Part shown: one piece after another, positions 9,623-18,096 of the stretch
How the letters are laid out: the number at the start of each line of letters is the position of its first letter
How positions within the stretch are numbered: the stretch's first letter is position 1
Source: Pseudoruminococcus sp964385235
Lineage (GTDB): Bacteria; Bacillota; Clostridia; Oscillospirales; Acutalibacteraceae
NCBI GenBank assembly: GCA_964385235.1
Contig: CAYLOD010000002.1
Span: 7,091 to 71,090, forward strand
DNA length: 64,000 nt
Direction: 5' to 3'
Notes under the pieces: generated by a model
What the model was told of the DNA's origin: nothing
What the model saw: the letters and a program-made list of their open reading frames with translations, nothing else
Databases searched by the model: none
Position numbers and translations under genes: made by a program

Positions 9623-9663
9623 TTTTCGGTGATTATGGGATACATAATTTAGGCGGAGGGGTT

Positions 9664-10785
9664 TTAGCTTTCCGCGAGCTCCCCGAGGCTTGAAGCTTTG
9701 AGATACGCGTTGATAAATCCGTCGAGATCGCCGTCCATAACGCCGTTAATATTACCCGTTTCATAATTTGTGCGGTGATCCTTAACCATGGTATATGGCA
9801 TAAAGACATATGAGCGGATTTGTGAACCCCATGCGATTTCTTTCTGAACACCCTTGATATCCTCGATTTTGTCAAGATGCTCACGCTCTTTTATTTCGAT
9901 CAGCTTTGATTTGAGCATTGTCATACAAACCTCGCGGTTTTGGTGCTGACTGCGCTCGACCTGACACGATACAACTATACCTGTAGGAATATGTGTAAGG
10001 CGTACGGCGGAGGACGTCTTGTTGACTTTCTGACCGCCCGCGCCGCTCGCGCGGTAAACGTCCATCTTAATGTCCTCGGGATTTATTTCTATGTCGATAT
10101 TGTCGTCTATTTCGGGCATGACCTCAAGCGACGCAAACGAGGTGTGACGTCTGCCTGAGCTGTCAAAGGGGGAAATTCTTACAAGCCGGTGAACGCCCGC
10201 TTCACTTTTAAGGTATCCGTAGGCGTTCTCGCCCTCTATCATAATGACGGCGCTTTTCAGTCCGGCCTCGTCGCCGTCGAGATAGTCAACGGTCCTTACC
10301 TTGAAGCTATGGCGCTCCGCCCAGCGGTTGTACATTCTGTAGAGCATTTCCGCCCAGTCCTGCGCCTCGGTTCCGCCCGCGCCGGCATGAAATGTGAGGA
10401 TAGCGTTGTTTCTGTCGTATTCGCCTGTCAAAAGCGTTGAGAGCCTTTGCGCTTCAAGATTGCTTTTGACGCCCTCGTACTCCGCTGTAGCCTCGTCAAG
10501 CAGGGAAATATCCTCCTCCTCGTCGGCAAGCTCAATCAGAGCGTGTGCGTCCTCATACGCCGCGACGAGCCTGTCATATTGTTCGACCTTATTTTTCAGC
10601 GCGCCTGTTTTTTGCAGGACGGCCTGCGACTTTTCCATATCGTCCCAAAATCCCGGCTCCGCCGCGCGCCTTTCAAGCTGCTCTATTTCCGACTTTACGG
10701 CTTCCATGCCGAGCGCGTCGGATAAGTCCTCTATATCGGGCCAAAGTTCCTCTAAAGCCGATTTAAGCTCATCAAACTGTACCAT
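9664..10785 (-). CDS. prfB: Peptide chain release factor 2
   Basis: RF2 recognises UGA/UAA stop codons and triggers peptide release. The 373-residue product has the stop-recognition tripeptide SPF (205-207) and the catalytic GGQ (250-252). It is encoded in one uninterrupted frame. At the position where most bacterial prfB genes carry the autoregulatory CUU-UGA-C frameshift (just before the EAVKSEIEQL helix), this gene reads GCG CTC GGC with no stop, so UGA-dependent autoregulation appears absent. The gene stands alone, convergent with the pilus operon. Confidence 0.95.
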   Translation of the reverse strand: MVQFDELKSALEELWPDIEDLSDALGMEAVKSEIEQLERRAAEPGFWDDMEKSQAVLQKTGALKNKVEQYDRLVAAYEDAHALIELADEEEDISLLDEATAEYEGVKSNLEAQRLSTLLTGEYDRNNAILTFHAGAGGTEAQDWAEMLYRMYNRWAERHSFKVRTVDYLDGDEAGLKSAVIMIEGENAYGYLKSEAGVHRLVRISPFDSSGRRHTSFASLEVMPEIDDNIDIEINPEDIKMDVYRASGAGGQKVNKTSSAVRLTHIPTGIVVSCQVERSQHQNREVCMTMLKSKLIEIKEREHLDKIEDIKGVQKEIAWGSQIRSYVFMPYTMVKDHRTNYETGNINGVMDGDLDGFINAYLKASSLGELAES

Positions 10786-10885
10786 ATATAATCTCCGTTC
10801 CCATTTATATATTTATCAGTTTCACATTATATATTAAATTTCACAAAATGTAAAGTAGGAGGTCGCTAATGTTTTTGTAAAGATA

Positions 10886-10914
10886 TTGACAAAGTAAGTA
10901 TCGGATAGTAAAAT
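10886..10914 (+). promoter_or_regulatory. Sigma-A-type promoter for the xpaC-VWA-telA operon
   Basis: TTGACA (10886-10891), 17-nt spacer, TAAAAT (10909-10914), 79 nt upstream of the first gene. Confidence 0.65.
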
Positions 10915-10993
10915 TATTTTAAGCTGACGCAGACGCTTTTAGGCAATATTACAAATATTATAATGCTTTACAGTTTTGGGGAGGATATACGAA

Positions 10994-11758
10994 ATGCCAA
11001 AAAAGCAGATTATTAAGCTGATTTGCTTAAATCTTGGTATCGCTCTTGTGAATGTTATTTTGTTTTCAAGGGGACTGGTCGGTCTTACGTTCGGTGTAAA
11101 TACTTTTATGACGGCGTTTGCAATTACGGAAATAGTTATGAGCGTGATCGCCTTTTTTTACGGCAACTATACCATTCTGTTCAAGACGCCCGAAATTCAA
11201 CTGTATAAAGGCGCGGAACTTTCTGAATCAAAGGATTATATAAACGCTCTCGACCAAATGCGCGAAAAAAAGGTATTTGAACAGGAAATCTCAACGGCGA
11301 TCGAACAATTATACAGGCTTCAGGATAAAGACAAGGCGCTCGACAGTATTCTTGCGCAGTTTTTTTCACCTCAGGAAATGACCTTTACAAGGTTTCAAAC
11401 CGTCATAGATTCCGTTCAGTCGCTTTTCTATAATAATGTGAAAAAGATGCTCAACCGAATGATAATTTTTGACTATAAGGATTATACAAAGCTCACGGAA
11501 AAGATCAGAAATTCTCAGACTATAGACGGTGTAAAGGTCGTTTCAAAGTCGGAAAGCGCGCAGCTTAAGATATATGACGAGCATATCGGATATGTACGCG
11601 GACTTGTGGATATGAACGAAAGCATACTTGTCAAGCTCGACAGCCTGCTTCTTGAGATATCAAAGCTCGATGATCTGGACGAGTCGGGGCTTGAGGAGCT
11701 GTCGGCGATTCAGGAGATCAACGAATTAATATCACAGACCAAGTTTTATAAAAATTAA
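10994..11758 (+). CDS. XpaC-like membrane protein
   Basis: GGGGAGG at 10979-10985 points to ATG 10994 rather than the upstream TTG. The roughly 254-residue protein has two N-terminal transmembrane segments (about 7-27 and 31-52). The rest is a long helical, charged cytoplasmic domain without cysteines or an evident catalytic motif. The layout and its place two genes before telA suggest the XpaC (5-bromo-4-chloroindolyl phosphate hydrolysis) family, whose biochemical role is not established. This is mainly a context assignment. It is followed after 12 nt by the VWA gene, so it is in one operon. Confidence 0.55.
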   Translation: MPKKQIIKLICLNLGIALVNVILFSRGLVGLTFGVNTFMTAFAITEIVMSVIAFFYGNYTILFKTPEIQLYKGAELSESKDYINALDQMREKKVFEQEISTAIEQLYRLQDKDKALDSILAQFFSPQEMTFTRFQTVIDSVQSLFYNNVKKMLNRMIIFDYKDYTKLTEKIRNSQTIDGVKVVSKSESAQLKIYDEHIGYVRGLVDMNESILVKLDSLLLEISKLDDLDESGLEELSAIQEINELISQTKFYKN

Positions 11759-11770
11759 CGGAGGTAAAAA

Positions 11771-13468
11771 ATGAAGAATTTGTCTGTAGCAAAAAAGGTT
11801 CTGATTTTCGCAGGTATAGCTGTGGTTGTTTTCGGAATAGTTATCGCGGGCATTACCCTCACCAAAAATATCGGTATGAGTGACGAGGCGATAACCGAGG
11901 AACAGGCGGCTGACAAAATGGGCAAGCTCTTGAACGGGATCAACGTTACGAATGTTGAACCGAGAAAAGCGTCAATAACTGACGAGGATATACTTTCCGA
12001 TGAGGAGGAACTTCCCGATATAGCTTCATATCCTCTGACTGTCACAGGAAAAGCCGATATAAATATAGAGATATTTTCGTCTCCCGAAAAGGCGGGAGAG
12101 GGTACGGACGGCTGGATCAATGAGGTCGCACAAAATTTTAACAATGAGGGTTACGAGGTCAGCGGCAAGAAAATTTCCGTGTCTATCCGTTCCGTTTCGT
12201 CGGGACTTGCGGTAGATTATATCAAGTCCGGCAAATACGTTCCCGACGCTATTACCCCGTCAAACGAATTTTGGGGCAAGATGATAGAAGCGGGAGGCAC
12301 AGAGGTTACGCTGAAAAAGGATAAGCTTGTGGGAAATGTCGCGGGTGTGCTTCTTTCCAAGTCAAAGTACGATGAAATAATTAAAAAATACGGCTCTGTC
12401 AATATGAAGGTCATATCCGAGGCTACGGCAAACAATGAAATAGCCATGGGCTATACAAATCCTTTTGTAAGCTCAACAGGGTTTAACTTTCTCATAAGCA
12501 CGCTTTATTCCTATGACCCCGATGATTTACTGAGCGAAAAGGCGGTAGAGGGCTTTAAAAGCTTCCAGAAGAATGTCCCGCTTGTTTCGTTTAACACGCT
12601 TCAAATGAGGAAGTCTGTGGATTCGGGATCTTTGGACGCGTTTGTTATGGAGTATCAGTCGTATGTGAACGATCCTTCTATGAAAAACGACTATGTTTTT
12701 ACGCCGTTCGGCGCAAGGCATGACAACCCCATGTATGCTGTCGGAGATCTGTCCTCCGACAAGAACGCTGTCCTTGAGAAATTCTGTGAATACTGCCTCA
12801 ATGATAAATCGCAGGAACTTGCGACAAAGTACGGTTTCAATAACAACAAAAGCTACAAGAGCGAGCTGCCGGGCATTGACGGCAACAGTCTGTTAAGGGC
12901 TCAAAAACTCTATAAAGAGAACAAGAACAGCGGCAAGCCCATAATCGCGGTATTTGTCGCGGACACATCGGGAAGCATGGCGGGAGAATCAATAAATGCT
13001 CTTCAAACATCTCTCATTAACTCGATGCAGTATATAAATAAGGAAAATTACATTGGACTTGTATCATACAACAACAGGGTGTATGTAAACCTTCCGATAG
13101 CGAAGTTCGACCTGAATCAGCAGGCGCTGTTTAAAGGCGCGGTTCTTGACCTTGACGCAAACGGACAGACCGCGACGTATGACGCGGTTGTAGTGGCGCT
13201 GGATATGATTCAAAAGGCAATGCAGGATAATCCCGAGGCAAAGCCCATGCTTTTTCTCTTGAGCGACGGTGAGCAGAACACAGGCTGTTCTCTTAACGAC
13301 ATATCCTCGATACTCGACACCTATAAGGTTCCCGTTTACACGATAGGCTACAATGCGAATATCGCAGCGCTGAACCGGATCTCCGAGATAAACGAGGCTG
13401 CCACGATAAACGCCGACAGCGACGACATTATCTATCAGCTCAAAAACCTCTTTAATTCCGAAATGTAA
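11771..13468 (+). CDS. Membrane-anchored substrate-binding-like + von Willebrand factor A protein
   Basis: The product has 565 residues. An N-terminal transmembrane/signal anchor lies at about 9-30. An acidic linker follows, then a region of about 95-360 that resembles an extracellular solute-binding fold. The C-terminal VWA domain (about 390-565) carries a MIDAS motif DTSGS at 398-402, and a later LSDGEQNTG segment fits the metal-site aspartate. VWA domains bind protein partners through a divalent metal. The protein probably sits on the outer face of the membrane between its two operon partners. GGAGG at 11760-11764 precedes ATG 11771. The ligand is unknown. Confidence 0.8.
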   Translation: MKNLSVAKKVLIFAGIAVVVFGIVIAGITLTKNIGMSDEAITEEQAADKMGKLLNGINVTNVEPRKASITDEDILSDEEELPDIASYPLTVTGKADINIEIFSSPEKAGEGTDGWINEVAQNFNNEGYEVSGKKISVSIRSVSSGLAVDYIKSGKYVPDAITPSNEFWGKMIEAGGTEVTLKKDKLVGNVAGVLLSKSKYDEIIKKYGSVNMKVISEATANNEIAMGYTNPFVSSTGFNFLISTLYSYDPDDLLSEKAVEGFKSFQKNVPLVSFNTLQMRKSVDSGSLDAFVMEYQSYVNDPSMKNDYVFTPFGARHDNPMYAVGDLSSDKNAVLEKFCEYCLNDKSQELATKYGFNNNKSYKSELPGIDGNSLLRAQKLYKENKNSGKPIIAVFVADTSGSMAGESINALQTSLINSMQYINKENYIGLVSYNNRVYVNLPIAKFDLNQQALFKGAVLDLDANGQTATYDAVVVALDMIQKAMQDNPEAKPMLFLLSDGEQNTGCSLNDISSILDTYKVPVYTIGYNANIAALNRISEINEAATINADSDDIIYQLKNLFNSEM

Positions 13469-13592
13469 TACGGATATACCGCTATAAGCGTATGGAAGAG
13501 AGATTTAACAGCAAATAAATTTTATACTGAAATGTATTTAATAAGTGTTTACCCCCTATTAAAAACCAAAAATATGATTGGAGGAATTTACA

Positions 13593-14744
13593 ATGGGATT
13601 TTCATTGGAACTGCCTGATGTAGAAGCTGTCAAAGAGGAAGTCAAGGAGGAGCTTGCTCCCGAACCCGAAACCGGGAAAAAACTCGCTCAAGCGGCGGAC
13701 AACAACACAGAGTCGCTCTTTACATTTGACTTGGGCTCTATCGAGGACAGACGCGAGATAGTATCATCTATCGAGAATTTCGGCACGGATATTGTCGAAA
13801 AGTCAACGAGGAAAAACGAGCTTATCAACGTTCGGCTTGCCGATCTCAGCCGTATGGGCGGAGAAAACGGCGAGGTTGTCAACGGTCTCGCGCAGCTTCA
13901 AACGCAGATGAAAGATCTCGACCCGTCGGGCATTGACTTTGTTAAAAAGGGTCCCCTCGGCAAGTTGTTTAACCCTATACGCAATTATTTCGCAAAGTTT
14001 GAGAAGGCGGACGATATTATAGCGGATACAATAGAGTCACTCGACAAGGGAAAGACTACGCTCAAAAACGACAATACAACTCTTGAGATAGAGCAGCTCG
14101 CACTGCGCGATCTCACAAAGAAGCTCGGTCAGCAGATAGAGCTTGGCACGAAGATGGACGAGTCAATAACTACTGCTGTCGAAAAGGCAAAGACAGATAA
14201 TGCGGACGAGGAAAGAATCAAGTTCATTGAGGAGGAGGTTCTTTTCCCGCTCAGACAAAAGGTCATGGATCTGCAGCAGATGCAGACAGTAAATATGCAG
14301 GGAATTATTGCTATGGAAATCGTCAGACGCAACAACAAGGAGCTTATCCGCGCTGTTGACAGAGCGGAAAGCGTCACGGTTTCCGCTCTCAGAATAGCGG
14401 TAACTGTAGCGAGCGCGCTTTATAATCAGAAAATCGTCCTCGAAAAGGTCAATGCCGTCAACGAGGCGACAAACAAGCTGATCGGCGCGACATCAAAAAT
14501 GCTCAAGGAACAGGGCGCGAGCATACAGCAGCAGGCAATGGAAACAAATATTTCCGTTGATACCCTGAGAGATGCTTTCGCGGATACGTTTGAGGCCCTT
14601 GACGCTGTTACAGATTATAAGACAAAGGCTCTCCCGCAAATGAAAGCCACCATTCAGGAGTTCAAGGCGCTGGCTGATGAGGGCGAAAAGCGTATTCGGA
14701 AAATGGAGGAAAGAAATTCCGAACTCGACAAGCTTGAAAGCTGA
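13593..14744 (+). CDS. telA: TelA / toxic-anion-resistance family protein
   Basis: ATG 13593 is chosen because the TTG 13578 overlaps its own Shine-Dalgarno GGAGG. The roughly 383-residue, almost wholly helical cytoplasmic protein opens with an acidic tail (EAVKEEVKEEL). It has the long coiled-coil pattern and conserved segments (FNPIRNYFAKFEKADDII; EMVRRNN-like MEIVRRNNKELI) of the TelA family, linked to tellurite resistance and cell-envelope stress. No transmembrane segment is seen. It closes the three-gene operon; a terminator follows at 14763. Confidence 0.88.
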   Translation: MGFSLELPDVEAVKEEVKEELAPEPETGKKLAQAADNNTESLFTFDLGSIEDRREIVSSIENFGTDIVEKSTRKNELINVRLADLSRMGGENGEVVNGLAQLQTQMKDLDPSGIDFVKKGPLGKLFNPIRNYFAKFEKADDIIADTIESLDKGKTTLKNDNTTLEIEQLALRDLTKKLGQQIELGTKMDESITTAVEKAKTDNADEERIKFIEEEVLFPLRQKVMDLQQMQTVNMQGIIAMEIVRRNNKELIRAVDRAESVTVSALRIAVTVASALYNQKIVLEKVNAVNEATNKLIGATSKMLKEQGASIQQQAMETNISVDTLRDAFADTFEALDAVTDYKTKALPQMKATIQEFKALADEGEKRIRKMEERNSELDKLES

Positions 14745-14762
14745 TATTGAATAATGAATTGC

Positions 14763-14796
14763 GAGCAGAAACTGTAAACCGTTTCTGCTCTTTTTG
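14763..14796 (+). terminator. Intrinsic terminator after telA
   Basis: GAGCAGAAAC (14763-14772) pairs perfectly with GTTTCTGCTC (14781-14790), followed by TTTTT. Confidence 0.88.
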
Positions 14797-14845
14797 TATA
14801 TGAAAAAATCTTGCCTTTGAATGTTTCTGTTTTGCTAAAAAAGTC

Positions 14846-14875
14846 TTGATATAAGTATGCTGTTTGGTGTATTAT
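14846..14875 (+). promoter_or_regulatory. Possible promoter for the phosphofructokinase gene
   Basis: TTGATA (14846-14851), 18-nt spacer, TATTAT (14870-14875), 55 nt before the TTG start. Confidence 0.5.
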
Positions 14876-14930
14876 AAATACAAAAGCACGCGGACAGAGA
14901 ATTTAAAATTATCATAAAGGGGCGTTTACG

Positions 14931-16013
14931 TTGAAAAGAGTCGGTATTTTAACAAGCGGCGGGGATTGTCAGGGACTTAACGCCGCAATACGGGGAGTAG
15001 CAAAGACTCTCTATAACTACTATAAGAAAGATGAAGTTGAAATTTACGGTATAATTGACGGCTATAGAGGTTTGATTACGGGAGAGTACCGCCTTATGGA
15101 GCCTGAGGATTTTTCGGGGATACTGACACGGGGCGGAACGATTCTCGGAACATCGCGTCAGCCCTTTAAGCTTATGAGGGTTATTGACGAGGAAAACAAC
15201 ATAGATAAGGTCGCGTCTATGAAGGAAAATTACAAGAAGATGAAACTTGACTGCCTTGTCATTCTCGGCGGAAACGGTACTCAAAAGTCCGCGAATATGC
15301 TTGCGCAGGAGGGACTGAATGTAGTTTCACTTCCGAAAACCATAGATAATGACCTGTGGGGCACAGATATGACATTCGGCTTCCAGAGCGCTGTGGATAT
15401 AGCTACACATGTTATTGACTGTATCCACACGACTGCAACCTCTCACGGCAGAGTTTTTATCGTCGAGCTCATGGGACATAAGGCGGGCTGGCTTACACTT
15501 TACGCGGGTATTTCGGGAGGCGCGGATGTCATACTTATTCCCGAAATCCCGTATGATATTAACAAGGTCATCAAGTGCGTCAGGCAGAGGACGAAATCGG
15601 GCAAGAACTTCTCTATACTTGCTGTTGCCGAGGGCGCTATTTCAAAGGAGAGAGCGGCTCTGCCGAAAAAGCAGAAAAAAGAAGCCCTTGCTAACCTTAT
15701 GTACCCGTCGATATCATATGAAATCGCCGACCAGATAGAGAAAGAAACAGGGCAGGAAACGAGAGTCACCGTTCCCGGTCACTTCCAAAGAGGAGGAAGC
15801 CCCGTGGCGTACGATAAGCTGATAGCGACGCGCTTTGGAGCGGCGGCGGCTGAATGTATCATAAAAGAACATTACGGCTGCATAGTTTCGCTGGTAAACG
15901 GAAAGGTAGTGCCTGTCCCGCTGGCTGACATAGCGGGCAAGCTGAAAGTCGTCCCGACCGACAGCGAAATAATCAAGACCGCAAGGCTTACAGGCATAAG
16001 CTTCGGCGACTGA
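14931..16013 (+). CDS. pfkA: 6-phosphofructokinase (PfkA family)
   Basis: Phosphorylates fructose 6-phosphate in glycolysis. TTG 14931 follows AAGGGG (14917-14922). The 360 residues include the N-terminal GGDCQGLN loop, GGNGT in place of the usual GGDGS, PKTIDND, and MGHKAGW. Position 104 (E. coli numbering) is Gly and position 124 is Lys. In this family Gly104 points to ATP use, while Asp104 marks pyrophosphate enzymes; Lys124 is found in PPi and in actinobacterial-type ATP enzymes. ATP is therefore the likelier phosphoryl donor, but this needs an assay. Single gene. Confidence 0.9.
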   Translation: MKRVGILTSGGDCQGLNAAIRGVAKTLYNYYKKDEVEIYGIIDGYRGLITGEYRLMEPEDFSGILTRGGTILGTSRQPFKLMRVIDEENNIDKVASMKENYKKMKLDCLVILGGNGTQKSANMLAQEGLNVVSLPKTIDNDLWGTDMTFGFQSAVDIATHVIDCIHTTATSHGRVFIVELMGHKAGWLTLYAGISGGADVILIPEIPYDINKVIKCVRQRTKSGKNFSILAVAEGAISKERAALPKKQKKEALANLMYPSISYEIADQIEKETGQETRVTVPGHFQRGGSPVAYDKLIATRFGAAAAECIIKEHYGCIVSLVNGKVVPVPLADIAGKLKVVPTDSEIIKTARLTGISFGD

Positions 16014-16104
16014 TTGAGAGCTGTTATAATTCACATTAACAGAAATGAGAAAACAGAGTTACTGACGATTATTCGGGAGTTATTGTGATTTAAGAGAAAA
16101 AGAG

Positions 16105-16476
16105 ATGGCTTTTCTTCGTCATACCGCGGACCTTTACAAAATATGCTTTGACGCCAAAGAGAATAATTATCGACGAGGGACCCCTGCACTCTGAGGAAAA
16201 CGAAATACTGCTGTATCGTATAATAGATATGAAGTTATCGAGAACGCTTTTTCAAAAGATGTTCAAGTTCGGAACAATTATTGTAAAGTCAAAGGACGCC
16301 TCGCACCCTATGCTTTACATAAAAATATTAAGCGTTCCCGCGAGTTCCGGAATCGCCTTGCGGACGCCGTTGAAAAGTAAAGGCTTCGTGTAAGGGTAAG
16401 ACAAAGCGAGATATATGACCCGCAGAGCGACGATACGTCTGACGAGCATTTCATTGACTATAACGGCGAGTACTGA
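16105..16476 (+). pseudogene. Broken PH-domain (bacterial PH, YdbS/YdbT-like) protein
   Basis: The segment FTKYALTPKRIIIDEG, then EILLYRIIDMKLSRTLFQ and FGTIIVKSKDASHP, is the pattern of small bacterial pleckstrin-homology proteins. The homologous reading changes frame near 16325 (continuing as NIKRSREFRNRLADAVEK) and again near 16380 (RQSEIYDPQSDDTSDEHF), ending at TGA 16476. The N-terminus is also out of frame with the ATG at 16105. At least two frameshifts make it a recent pseudogene, or a run of sequencing errors. The remaining bases of 16014-16541 hold no other gene. Confidence 0.7.
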
Positions 16477-16541
16477 TGCTCGCATGTCGCAACAGCCCGC
16501 CTCACCGCATATACTGTTAGAAAAAACAGTGAGGTGATTTT

Positions 16542-16772
16542 GTGGGCAAGCCTTTAATTATGGTATCGTCCATAACGTATGCTATGAAGGGAAAGAATAT
16601 CCTCGCTCAAAGGGGCATACGAAGCGATATAGTACGAACTCCGAACGACAGCCGAGAAAGCTACTGCGGCTACAGCCTGTTTGTTCCGAAAAGAACAGAT
16701 GAGGCGCATAAGATCCTCGAGGAAAACGGCATTAAAGTTGTCGGACGAGCAGAAAAGGGGAGTGCGCCGTGA
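16542..16772 (+). CDS. DUF3343 small protein (putative Se/S carrier-like)
   Basis: A 76-residue protein with a GTG start behind GAGGTGA. The SYCGYSLFV motif places a cysteine in the conserved Cys-Gly-Tyr segment of the DUF3343 family. That family is often found beside selenium or sulfur transfer genes and is proposed to carry persulfide or perselenide. Its stop overlaps the start of the next gene (GTGA at 16769-16772), a cysteine desulfurase, so sulfur handed from the desulfurase to this cysteine is a reasonable inference. No selD, selA or yedF is nearby. Confidence 0.8.
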   Translation: MGKPLIMVSSITYAMKGKNILAQRGIRSDIVRTPNDSRESYCGYSLFVPKRTDEAHKILEENGIKVVGRAEKGSAP

Positions 16773-17923
16773 TATACCTTGATAATTCCGCGACGACATT
16801 TCCCAAGCCGGGAACCGTTACGAATGCTGTCAGTAACGCTCTCCTGAACTTTGGCGCAAATCCCGGCAGGGGAGGGCACAGGCTGGCGATGAAAGCTTCA
16901 CAGCTTATGTTCGACGCGAGAAGCACGGCTATGCGTTTTTTTAAGGCTCGTGATGAAAACAGCATTATATTTACAGAAAACTGTACACATGCCTGCAATA
17001 TGGTCTTAAAAGGATTACTGAAACCGGGAGATCATGTTGTGGTATCGTGTTTAGAACACAACGCGGTAATGCGTCCGCTTGAAAAGCTTTCACACAGCGG
17101 GGTGACATATACCGCCGCGGCGGTATATCCGGGAGATAACGACAGGACGCTCGATTCCTTTAGAAAGGCGATGAACAGAAATACAAGGCTGATATTCTGT
17201 ACTCAGGCTTCAAATGTCTGGGGGATACGCCTCCCCGTTGAAAGAATAACGGCGCTCGCGCACCAGTACGGCATACCCGTTGCGGTTGACGCGGCGCAGT
17301 CAGCGGGCGTAGTTGATATTGACCTTGCGGACAGCGGCATAGATTTTCTGTGCTGTGCGGGTCATAAGGGACTTTACGGACCTATGGGGACGGGAATGCT
17401 TATCTTTAATACCGATATAGACCTTGATACTATTGTGGAGGGCGGTACGGGCAGCAGCTCCTATTCGCTTGAGCAGCCGGATATATTGCCCGACCGTTTT
17501 GAAAGCGGGACGCAGAATCTTCCGGGCATAGCGGGTCTGAAAGCAGGCATGGAGCTTGTAACACGGCGGGGGATAGAAAATATATTCCGTTCCGAGCTTA
17601 TCCATATGCAGTATTTATATGATAATCTCAAGAGAATAACCGGCTTAAAGCTCTATACCGCACGACCCGGTGAATTTTATTGTGTACCGGTTCTTTCGTT
17701 TAATATAGACGGCGCCGACAGCGAAACCGTTTCCGCGCGCCTTAACGATTACGGAATAGCGGTGAGGGCGGGACTGCATTGCGCGCCCTGCGCGCATGAA
17801 TTTATGGGGACTCTCAACGGCGGCGCTGTCAGGGTTTCTCCGTCAATGTTTACGACTAAAAGTGATATTGATAACCTTATTCAATCCGTTTCAAGGATAG
17901 CATATAATTTGAGTAAGCACTGA
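16769..17923 (+). CDS. Cysteine desulfurase family PLP enzyme
   Basis: A class V aminotransferase-fold enzyme that would take sulfur from L-cysteine as a persulfide. The 384 residues include the opening IYLDNSATTFPKP, PLP-binding DAAQSAG, the Schiff-base lysine in AGHKGLYGP (Lys200), and the C-terminal catalytic cysteine in GLHCAPCAH. The length and HCAPCAH loop fit the SufS-like family often annotated as cysteine desulfurase/CsdB-type. It is translationally coupled to the DUF3343 gene. No iscU, sufU or sufBCD is adjacent, so a role in general Fe-S assembly is not indicated by context. Confidence 0.9.
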   Translation: MIYLDNSATTFPKPGTVTNAVSNALLNFGANPGRGGHRLAMKASQLMFDARSTAMRFFKARDENSIIFTENCTHACNMVLKGLLKPGDHVVVSCLEHNAVMRPLEKLSHSGVTYTAAAVYPGDNDRTLDSFRKAMNRNTRLIFCTQASNVWGIRLPVERITALAHQYGIPVAVDAAQSAGVVDIDLADSGIDFLCCAGHKGLYGPMGTGMLIFNTDIDLDTIVEGGTGSSSYSLEQPDILPDRFESGTQNLPGIAGLKAGMELVTRRGIENIFRSELIHMQYLYDNLKRITGLKLYTARPGEFYCVPVLSFNIDGADSETVSARLNDYGIAVRAGLHCAPCAHEFMGTLNGGAVRVSPSMFTTKSDIDNLIQSVSRIAYNLSKH

Positions 17924-18035
17924 TAAAATATTTCAGACATACTGTTTAGAGCTTCGCGAGTATTGGCGTGGTATGACGGGGGCTGCGGCTGTCATACGGC
18001 ATTTATAAGCGGCTCGTATTTTGGTTTATCAGGAT

Positions 18036-18064
18036 TCCCGCAGACAGGTATTATGTCTGCGGGA
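18036..18064 (+). other. Perfect 11-bp stem-loop in the cdaA 5' region
   Basis: TCCCGCAGACA (18036-18046) pairs with TGTCTGCGGGA (18054-18064) over a 7-nt loop. No U-tract follows and it sits 32 nt before the cdaA start. It could end the desulfurase transcript or shape the cdaA leader. Confidence 0.5.
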
Positions 18065-18096
18065 GTGTACATTTACATAAGAGGAAGTGGAAATTT

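Noticed and set aside
10731..10745. CTTTGG near the prfB start as the frameshift slip site
   Set aside because: Lies about 10 codons before the position where the frameshift occurs in relatives, and contains no stop codon.
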